Origin: Clostridiales bacterium
GTDB lineage: Bacteria; Bacillota; Clostridia; Oscillospirales; Oscillospiraceae
Length of the DNA: 37,448 nt
Assembly (NCBI GenBank): GCA_022786995.1
Contig: JALFUW010000010.1
Span: forward strand, 1-37,448
Direction: 5' to 3'
The notes below the pieces were generated by a model. It saw only the letters and a list, made by a program, of their open reading frames with translations. It searched no databases and was not told the origin of the DNA. Both the position numbers and the translations under genes were made by a program. Each line of letters starts with the position of its first letter. The first letter of the stretch is position 1. Positions 32,610-37,448 of this stretch are shown here, one piece after another.

Positions 32610-33209
32610 ATGCAAGCAATTCAGGCTTTTTTGTACCAGCTGGCAGTTTCCTTTGATCTGCCCATTCTGGAATGGATTCAGGCGTACCTGCAATCCGACT
32701 TTCTGGACACCGTCATGCCCATCATCACCCTGTTTGGTGAGGGCGGTATCTTCTGGATTGCCTGGGCGGTGATCCTGCTGATTATCCCCAAAACCCGGAA
32801 AATCGGCCTTTCCATGATTATCGCCCTGCTGCTGGGCCTGCTGGTGTGCAACCTGACCCTGAAGCCCCTGGTCGCCCGGGTGCGGCCCTATGACCTGCAG
32901 GAGCAGGATTTCGGCGTGTACATTAACCTTTTGATCAACCGGCAGAGCGACTTCTCCTTCCCCTCGGGGCACACCATCGCCTCCTTCGAGGCCGCCGTGG
33001 TGCTTCTTAAGTACAGCAAGAAGATGGGCATTCCCGCCCTGATTCTGGCGATTCTGGTCTCCTTCTCCCGGCTGTACCTGTACGTCCACTATCCCAGTGA
33101 CGTGCTGGTCTCCGTGGTTTTGGGCACCGCCTTCGCCTTCGCCGGCTGTGCCCTGGCAAACCTCATCAAGCTGCCTTCCACGAAAAAGGGCAGATTTGAA
33201 AAGAAATAA
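32610..33209 (+). CDS. PAP2-family lipid phosphatase
   Basis: A 199-residue membrane phosphatase with about six helices and all three PAP2 motifs: KPLVARVRP (85-93), PSGH (118-121) and SRLYLYVHYPSD (His160, Asp164). Relatives dephosphorylate undecaprenyl pyrophosphate or phosphatidic acid on the outer face. It begins 2 bp after the previous stop, so translation is coupled. With the GT2-GtrA fusion it could recycle the lipid carrier of the pathway (inference). A strong terminator follows. Confidence 0.93.
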   Translation: MQAIQAFLYQLAVSFDLPILEWIQAYLQSDFLDTVMPIITLFGEGGIFWIAWAVILLIIPKTRKIGLSMIIALLLGLLVCNLTLKPLVARVRPYDLQEQDFGVYINLLINRQSDFSFPSGHTIASFEAAVVLLKYSKKMGIPALILAILVSFSRLYLYVHYPSDVLVSVVLGTAFAFAGCALANLIKLPSTKKGRFEKK

Positions 33210-33214
33210 AACAT

Positions 33215-33251
33215 CGCCGCGGTTCATGTTTGAACCGCGGCGAATTCTTTT
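33215..33251 (+). terminator. Terminator of the envelope operon
   Basis: Perfect 12-bp stem CGCCGCGGTTCA/TGAACCGCGGCG with a 4-nt loop, then AATTCTTTTT. It lies between the operon and the convergent DUF554 gene and may work both ways. Confidence 0.88.
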
Positions 33252-33254
33252 TAC

Positions 33255-33974
33255 TCAAATGGGCAGAAACGCTGCAATCACCGCAATGACGATGGCAGGC
33301 AGCAGGTTTGCAACCCTTACCTTTTTGCCCCAGACCAGATTGACACCAACGCAGAAGATCAGCACAGAACCCACCATGGACAGGTTTGCCAAGGCAGCAG
33401 ATGTCATGACAGGCCGCAGAAGGCCCGCCAAGGCCGTAATACTCCCCTGCAAGATTGCAACAGGAATCGCGGAGAAAACCGCCCCACGGCCCATAGAGCA
33501 GCTCATAACCATGATGATAATAAAATCCAGCACTGATTTGGTGGCAAGGATGGAATAATCCCCGGTGATGCCATCCTCAATGGAGCCGACAATGGCCATA
33601 GCACCGATACAAACCGTCAGGGACGCAGTAACAAAAGCATCCACAAAGCGTTTGTCCTTGGCATTGCCCGTTTTCTGCTTGAGCCACTCGCCGAAGCGCT
33701 CAAAGGCACCTTCCAGATCCAGCAGCTCTCCGATCACCGCGCCGATGGTCAGGCAGCCGATGACCAGCATAGCACCATGGCTGACGACGGCCCCGTTTTC
33801 CACGGTGAGCATCTGCTCCAGCGCCCCGGTGACGGCGATGAACAGCGTGCTGACGCCGCAGCACTTGGTCAGCGTATCCTGCACATTCTCCTTGAGAAAC
33901 CGGCCGAACAGCGCACCTCCCGCACCGCCAGCTACGATGGCGGCGGTATTGATAATGGTTCCCAGACCGTACAT
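33255..33974 (-). CDS. DUF554 family membrane protein
   Basis: A 239-residue integral membrane protein. It has the DUF554 opening GLGTIINTAAIVAGGAGGALFGRFL (key blocks GTIINTAAI and GGALFG), then TLFIAVTGALEQML, VIGCLTIGAVIGELLDLEGAFERFGEWL (given by GAVIGELLDLE), and GSIEDGITGDYSIL. About seven helices are visible. Family role is unknown; transport is often guessed. The ATG follows AGAGAGG by 7 nt. The C26 hydrolase gene ends 28 bp upstream on the same strand. Confidence 0.88.
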   Translation of the reverse strand: MYGLGTIINTAAIVAGGAGGALFGRFLKENVQDTLTKCCGVSTLFIAVTGALEQMLTVENGAVVSHGAMLVIGCLTIGAVIGELLDLEGAFERFGEWLKQKTGNAKDKRFVDAFVTASLTVCIGAMAIVGSIEDGITGDYSILATKSVLDFIIIMVMSCSMGRGAVFSAIPVAILQGSITALAGLLRPVMTSAALANLSMVGSVLIFCVGVNLVWGKKVRVANLLPAIVIAVIAAFLPI

Positions 33975-34002
33975 AATCGAACCTCTCTCTTTCCTTCCCC
34001 TG

Positions 34003-34752
34003 TCAGTCCGCGGCGGATTCCACCAGCCAGCGGAAAATGGCCTTCCCCTGCTCCATACCGCCGTGGGCCAGATTCTCAGGATGCCACTGGATTCCCAGAA
34101 TCCGTTCGTTATCGCTTTCCACGGTCTCGATGACCCCGTCGGGGGCAAAGGCCGTGGCGCGGAAGCCCGGCGCCGGGGTTTTCACCGCCTGATGATGGAA
34201 GCTGTTCACTGATATCTCCCCCGCCCCGGTCAGGTTCCGAATCAGACTTCCCTCAGAAGTCCGTACAGTATGCCACAGCTTCCAGCGATCCTCTGCTTTG
34301 GTAATTGCTCCTCTGTGGGAAATATCAGATGGAACCTGCGTGGGAATATCCTGATACAGATCGCCGCCCAAAGCAATGGTAATCACCTGCATGCCAAGGC
34401 AAATCCCCAGAATGGGCTTCCCGCTGGTGACCATCAGCTTCACCAGCTCCAGCGTGATCTTCTGCCGCTCCCAGTCCATGGAGAAGCCCTCCGCGCTCAG
34501 TCCCGGCAGCAGTGTCTGCCCGTACCATTCCGGGAAAAAGTCCCCTCCTCCGGGCAACAGAAACCCGTCGCAGCAGCTTACCATGGACGCAAGCACCTCC
34601 GGGCTTGTATTGGACAGGATCGGCAGCTGGATGGGGATAGCACCGGCAAGCTGAAGCTGTTCCAGATAATGGCTTCCCGTGCCATAAAGCGGCAGAACTT
34701 CGCCAACATCCTGTTTGGACGAGATAACACCGATGATTGGGCATTTTTTCAT
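34003..34752 (-). CDS. Class-I glutamine amidotransferase-like hydrolase (peptidase C26)
   Basis: A 249-residue enzyme of the gamma-glutamyl-gamma-aminobutyrate hydrolase (PuuD) type. It shows GFLLPGGGDFFPEWYG (63-78), the nucleophile in GICLGMQV (Cys118), and WHPE (His224, Glu226) completing the triad. It would hydrolyse a gamma-glutamyl amide in the cytosol; the exact substrate is uncertain because no putrescine genes are adjacent. The ATG follows AAGGAG by 7 nt. Part of a two-gene unit with the DUF554 gene. Confidence 0.9.
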   Translation of the reverse strand: MKKCPIIGVISSKQDVGEVLPLYGTGSHYLEQLQLAGAIPIQLPILSNTSPEVLASMVSCCDGFLLPGGGDFFPEWYGQTLLPGLSAEGFSMDWERQKITLELVKLMVTSGKPILGICLGMQVITIALGGDLYQDIPTQVPSDISHRGAITKAEDRWKLWHTVRTSEGSLIRNLTGAGEISVNSFHHQAVKTPAPGFRATAFAPDGVIETVESDNERILGIQWHPENLAHGGMEQGKAIFRWLVESAAD

Positions 34753-34801
34753 ATGGGTTCTCCTTGTCGAATTGTGGTCGCATGGAATTCTTCCAACCAG
34801 C

Positions 34802-34828
34802 AAGAAAGCCCACCCGATTGGGTGGACT
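34802..34828 (-). terminator. Terminator-like hairpin, copy A
   Basis: Minus strand: AGTCCACCC-AATC-GGGTGGGCT followed by TTCTT. It is identical over 27 bp to copy B at 35011-35037. It lies upstream of the C26 hydrolase gene. Confidence 0.75.
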
Positions 34829-34845
34829 CAGCGTGTCAAAAAGTG

Positions 34846-34983
34846 CATGTCATTCCGAGGGAGCGAAGCGACCGTGGGAATCCGTATTCTTAAAAAAACA
34901 ATTCTGCGGAGGACTAGAAAAAAGCTGGACATTTTTGAGAACGGATTGCCACGCCAGTGTTCGCACTGGCTCGCAATGACATG
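34846..34983. repeat. MITE-like palindromic element, TGTCATT family, copy 3
   Basis: Ends CATGTCATT and AATGACATG. The left arm has CCGTGGGAATCCGTATTC, the right arm GAACGGATTGCCACGCCAGTG and GCACTGGCTCGC, matching copies 1 and 2. The centre (about 34888-34934) is different. It is bracketed by the two identical terminator hairpins. Confidence 0.8.
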
Positions 34984-35010
34984 ATCTTTCGACGTTCTGA
35001 GCCAAATAGT

Positions 35011-35037
35011 AAGAAAGCCCACCCGATTGGGTGGACT
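35011..35037 (-). terminator. Terminator-like hairpin, copy B, after the tRNA-like gene
   Basis: The same 27 bp as copy A. On the minus strand it follows the CCA end of the tRNA-Thr-like sequence by 4 nt, the usual position for a tRNA terminator. Confidence 0.8.
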
Positions 35038-35041
35038 TTTC

Positions 35042-35142
35042 TGGAGCTGCTAGCCAGATTTGAACTGGCGACCTCATCCTTACCAAGGAGTCGAGAGGCT
35101 TGCGCCTCTCGTGGCACGCTCTACCTTGAGGCAAATACTGCC
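35042..35142 (-). pseudogene. Broken tRNA-Thr(GGU)-like gene or attachment-site remnant
   Basis: On the minus strand the 3' 48 nt (35089-35042) form a good tRNA-Thr half: TTGGTAA anticodon loop (GGU), the 3' anticodon strand GGATG, T-arm GCCAG-TTCAAAT-CTGGC, acceptor strand TAGCAGC, T and CCA. The 5' anticodon strand, expected as CATCC, is interrupted: 27 nt (35116-35090) with a perfect 8-bp hairpin (CGAGAGGC/GCCTCTCG) stand between TCC and the D-arm-like GGTAGAGCG (35125-35117). Further 5', a GCTGCTA acceptor strand is absent, with only a weakly similar sequence. It cannot fold as a normal tRNA. It is either a decayed tRNA or the 3' duplicate left by an element integrated into tRNA-Thr. Confidence 0.7.
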
Positions 35143-35401
35143 CAAAAGCCCTGAAAATGCAACAGATTTCAAACAATTCTGCGGAATCCTACTGTCGGAA
35201 CTCCCCTTCGAGAGGGTTTCCAACCGCATCCCTTTCTTTTATAAGATAATATCACATCAACTGTTCACGAAACAAGATGTTTTGACTTAATTATACAACT
35301 CTTATCATCATTTTTTCATCTGTATCATCTTTTAACATCTTTCAATCATCCGCCACCAAGAGTAAGCGAAAATAAATCATAATTAATTCTTTTTTCTTTT
35401 G

Positions 35402-35440
35402 AACCTATCCTATTATATTGGATAGGTTTAACTGTATAAT
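35402..35440 (+). promoter_or_regulatory. Promoter with operator-like inverted repeat
   Basis: Inverted repeat AACCTATCC/GGATAGGTT with 9 bp between, followed 7 bp later by TATAAT (35435-35440). The repeat covers the -35 region, where no good hexamer is seen, so it may bind a repressor or activator. It would drive the two paralogous genes. The sequence from 35160 to 35400 is AT-rich and no gene is seen in it. Confidence 0.55.
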
Positions 35441-35536
35441 AAGGCCATAAAGATTGAGGGAAACAAAACCTCAGAAAAACAAAAATAAGGGTTGCGACCT
35501 ACCGCCAAGGCCAAAAGAGCCAGAAAGGAATCTACC

Positions 35537-36037
35537 ATGAATACCACCAAGAATGCTGCTCGCTTCACTCTGAACTTCTTCGACAAGACCATCACCGGCA
35601 CCAAGGCAAGCTTCAACAAGGCAAACAAGGGCTTCGGCCCCGAGTATGAAGAACTGACCGCCAAGATGGCTGCTCACCCTGACTTTGAACTGCGGGTCAA
35701 GGAACAGAAGGTCAAGACCACCAAGAGCAAGAGAACCTACGAGGGCATGGACTACAAGTTCATGGAAGACTACATCGCAACCTTCGAGGATGTTGCTATG
35801 GTTAAGGAATACGAAGCTGTCAAGGAGATGGCTGAGAACTGCGGAACCAAGGTTTACCCCCTGACCAAGAAGTGGTTCCTGGGCAAGTTCAGCGACATGG
35901 AGGGCGGTTTTGATATGGAAGCTGCCAAGAAGGACATCGCTGAGTTCCGCATCGCTCAGGCCGAAAAGAAGGTCGCTGAATCTCTGGTTGCTATGGCTGT
36001 GGCAACCGCAGCCGAGCAGACCAAGGATGTAGCTTAA
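35537..36037 (+). CDS. Unknown accessory protein, paralogue 1
   Basis: A 166-residue soluble protein of no family I recognise. It is Lys-rich (a basic stretch KEQKVKTTKSKRTY at 55-68) with a helical acidic/Ala-rich C-terminus (AAKKDIAEFRIAQAEKK, then AVATAAEQ). Three blocks recur in the next gene: MDYKFMEDYI (71-80), KEYEAVKEMA (90-99) and YPLTKKWFLGKF (107-118). Codons are those of a highly expressed gene (AAG, ACC, GCT), unlike an ordinary low-level mobile gene. The ATG follows AGAAAGGAA by 6-7 nt. A longer in-frame start upstream lacks a ribosome-binding site. No signal peptide or transmembrane segment is present. Confidence 0.7.
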   Translation: MNTTKNAARFTLNFFDKTITGTKASFNKANKGFGPEYEELTAKMAAHPDFELRVKEQKVKTTKSKRTYEGMDYKFMEDYIATFEDVAMVKEYEAVKEMAENCGTKVYPLTKKWFLGKFSDMEGGFDMEAAKKDIAEFRIAQAEKKVAESLVAMAVATAAEQTKDVA

Positions 36038-36072
36038 TCCACCCCACACACAGAAAGGAAAGGTAAAATACC

Positions 36073-36555
36073 ATGGAAAAGTTCTCTTTTGATGTAATCT
36101 CCCAGACCCTGACCATCACCGCACAGTTCGCCAAGATGATGAACGACCCCGAAAGCGATGAATACAAGTTGGTTATGCGATTCCGTCAGGACTTCCCCAA
36201 CCTGACGATCACCAAGAAAACCCACAAGTCCGCCACCCACTGCACTACCAAGAGCGGTGAGAAGTTCAACTGCAACCAGTTCAAAAACCTGACCTATGAC
36301 CGTATGGAGAAGTTCATCTCCGCCCTTCCCAAGAGTGAAAGTTATCTGCGGGAATACTCCTTTGTGAAGGACTTTGCATCTGCCATCCAGACCAACGGCT
36401 ACACTTTAGTTCGCAAGTGGTTTGTGGCGCAGTTCCCCGAGTTCCGCAAAAATCCCCTGTTCTATCTCTCCCACTCTCCCGAGTTGGTTAGCGGCTTTCA
36501 GTTTCTGGACGAAGAAACTGCGGGAACTGAAACCGTTCAGAAGAAAGCCAGCTAA
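36073..36555 (+). CDS. Unknown accessory protein, paralogue 2
   Basis: A 160-residue soluble protein of no family I recognise, clearly related to the preceding one. LTYDRMEKFI (73-82), REYSFVKDFA (93-102) and YTLVRKWFVAQF (110-121) align with near-constant offset to its blocks. The Lys-rich middle is partly kept (TKKTHKSATHCTTKS). The C-terminus differs (NPLFYLSHSPELVSGF). It lies 35 bp after paralogue 1 with its own AGGAAAGG ribosome-binding site, so the two are co-transcribed. The shared KWF box is the best handle for a family search. Confidence 0.7.
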   Translation: MEKFSFDVISQTLTITAQFAKMMNDPESDEYKLVMRFRQDFPNLTITKKTHKSATHCTTKSGEKFNCNQFKNLTYDRMEKFISALPKSESYLREYSFVKDFASAIQTNGYTLVRKWFVAQFPEFRKNPLFYLSHSPELVSGFQFLDEETAGTETVQKKAS

Positions 36556-36560
36556 ATTTT

Positions 36561-36611
36561 AGTCATTCACTTAACAGTAATAATATTTATATTAGTGTTA
36601 AATTGATGACT
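36561..36611. repeat. Long imperfect inverted repeat before the winged-helix gene
   Basis: Two 22-bp arms match at 18 positions and are separated by 7 bp; the inner parts TTAACAGTAATA and TATTAGTGTTAA differ at one position. It begins 6 bp after the stop of paralogue 2 and ends about 10 bp before the next ribosome-binding site. No T tract follows, so an operator is at least as likely as a terminator. Confidence 0.7.
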
Positions 36612-36635
36612 TAATGTGTAGAAAGGACAATGGAA

Positions 36636-37283
36636 ATGTTAGAAATTGGTCGTGTGTATTCCAAACCCGAACTGACCCAGATGTTAGGAACCAGAAGTAA
36701 ACAGGGCATTGACCGCAAATTGCAACGCTATGGGATTACCTTTGAAGTCCACGGAAGGGGTGAAAGGGCGGTCTATACCATCAAGGCAATGGCAGACCCT
36801 TTCAAGGTGTTCGCAATTACAGAATTGGGCTTTGACGGCGGCACGGACTTCATCAAACTGCGGAACTTCTACTATCACTTCTTCGAGGATGAAGTCTTTA
36901 TGGCAATGCCTGACGAGATAAAGGAAAATCGTACGAGGAAGATGGGACAGGATATTTCCCGACAAACCATTGCCACCTATACCGAAAGATTGAAAGCCAA
37001 TAATCTGATTTGCCGCAATACAAGCATCTTCATCTACTACTTTGCCCATAAGGGTGAACAGCGATTGTGCGACCACTCAGAGTATGTGGAGGCTTGGCAC
37101 AACTATTGGAGCGACATTGAAAGCGGTCTGAACTGCTACGAGGCGATTTTCAATATGCTGGCAGAACACGGCGGGGTTGCACGGAAACAGCCCATACCTG
37201 AAATCAACGGCATATACAACGAAAAAATTGAATATATGCTTTCACTCATCCAGCAGTCCATTGAGAGTGAATTTGAGGGCTAA
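36636..37283 (+). CDS. Unknown protein with winged-helix-like segments
   Basis: A 215-residue protein I cannot place. The N-terminus (YSKPELTQMLGTRSKQGIDRKLQRYG, key blocks KPELTQMLG and GIDRKLQRYG) looks like a helix-turn-helix reading head. Residues 107-126 (ISRQTIATYTERLKANNLI) look like a second winged-helix recognition helix, as in replication initiators or GntR-like regulators. The rest is helical with several aromatic pairs. The ATG used has AAAGGA 8 nt upstream; an ATG two codons earlier is too close to it. It may regulate the element through the inverted repeat just upstream (inference). An IS110 transposase follows. Confidence 0.65.
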   Translation: MLEIGRVYSKPELTQMLGTRSKQGIDRKLQRYGITFEVHGRGERAVYTIKAMADPFKVFAITELGFDGGTDFIKLRNFYYHFFEDEVFMAMPDEIKENRTRKMGQDISRQTIATYTERLKANNLICRNTSIFIYYFAHKGEQRLCDHSEYVEAWHNYWSDIESGLNCYEAIFNMLAEHGGVARKQPIPEINGIYNEKIEYMLSLIQQSIESEFEG

Positions 37284-37321
37284 TTAAGTCAGGCATTTAA
37301 CATTAACTAGACAATATGAAA

Positions 37322-37411
37322 TGACTCCTCACTTGTAAAACGTGGGTTTACCTGTCATACTTAAGGTGCAACGCAAAAGTAACTGGAATTACCACATACA
37401 AGGAGGAGTCA
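37322..37411 (+). promoter_or_regulatory. IS110 5' non-coding region with a stem that hides the ribosome-binding site
   Basis: TGACTCCTC (37322-37330) pairs perfectly with GAGGAGTCA (37403-37411), which contains the transposase ribosome-binding site. A smaller hairpin GTAAA/TTTAC lies at 37335-37351. IS110 elements carry their bridge RNA in the non-coding region upstream of the transposase, so this roughly 90-nt segment is the natural candidate for part of it. The left end of the element is not visible to me. Confidence 0.5.
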
Positions 37412-37413
37412 CC

Positions 37414-37448
37414 ATGACAAGTATAACCTATATTGGGATGGATGTCCA
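37414..37448 (+). mobile_element. IS110-family transposase, N-terminus only
   Basis: Eleven codons are visible: M-T-S-I-T-Y-I-G-M-D-V, followed by a partial codon that starts CA. YIGMDV(H) is the typical N-terminus of IS110 transposases, where the aspartate is the first residue of the DEDD catalytic set. The ATG follows AGGAGGAG. The gene runs out of the window, so neither completeness nor subgroup can be judged. Confidence 0.75.

Noticed and set aside
35042..35142. Functional tRNA with long variable arm
   Set aside because: The acceptor 5' strand complementary to TAGCAGC is missing and the anticodon stem cannot close; the extra hairpin lies 5' of the anticodon, not in the variable region.
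34850..35290. Small open frames across the tRNA-like and repeat region on both strands
   Set aside because: They read through the tRNA-like sequence and the terminators (familiar false proteins such as those with FELATSSLP), and lack ribosome-binding sites.

Overview
This window looks like a chromosomal segment of a GC-rich, anaerobic, endospore-forming Firmicute, most likely Clostridia of the Oscillospiraceae type. The evidence is the spoIIGA-sigE pair, rex, a CIRCE-controlled clpB, a DUF951 protein, strong AGGAGG ribosome-binding sites with many GTG/TTG starts, sigma-A promoters with 16-18 bp spacers, and many intergenic palindromic repeats. The family-level placement is inference.

Layout. 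1-2601 (minus): an ATP-grasp ligase (cut by the window edge) and two alpha/beta-hydrolase esterases in one probable operon. 2924-4279: a uracil permease. 4561-6680 (minus): cutC and a sodium:alanine symporter, divergent from a LysR regulator (6793) that is translationally coupled to a VanX-like D-Ala-D-Ala dipeptidase lipoprotein. 8509-10647: two G3E GTPases, one with a roughly 100-residue His/Asp/Cys-rich metal-binding insert, the other a degenerate GTPase fused to a DUF1980-like domain. 10814-15750: rarA, a DUF951 protein, spoIIGA-sigE, rex and a diguanylate cyclase. 15779-19506 (minus): a GT-C-like membrane glycosyltransferase, a DUF975 protein and an ABC exporter. 19780-24931: an RluA-type pseudouridine synthase, clpB with CIRCE, a candidate small RNA, a pile-up of repeats and an acyltransferase carrying a zinc ribbon. 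25274-27727: a polar amino-acid ABC importer. 27858: an ArsR-type probable zinc sensor. 28382-33209: a four-gene envelope operon (GT2-GtrA fusion, NAGPA-type glycosidase, Pro-rich membrane protein, PAP2 phosphatase). 33255-34752 (minus): a DUF554 protein and a class-I glutamine-amidotransferase-like hydrolase.

From about 34800 the character changes. Two identical terminator hairpins bracket a palindromic repeat. They are followed by a broken tRNA-Thr(GGU)-like gene with a hairpin in its anticodon stem, an AT-rich stretch, two paralogous proteins of unknown family, a winged-helix-like protein, and the start of an IS110-family transposase. This looks like the left part of an accessory or integrated region that continues beyond the window.

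Intergenic repeats are the second theme. There are three copies of a TGTCATT-ended palindromic element, two of a TTGACAATT-ended element, single copies of several others, and short arrays with a 7-bp period at three loci. Two of these repeats supply the stop codon of a neighbouring gene.
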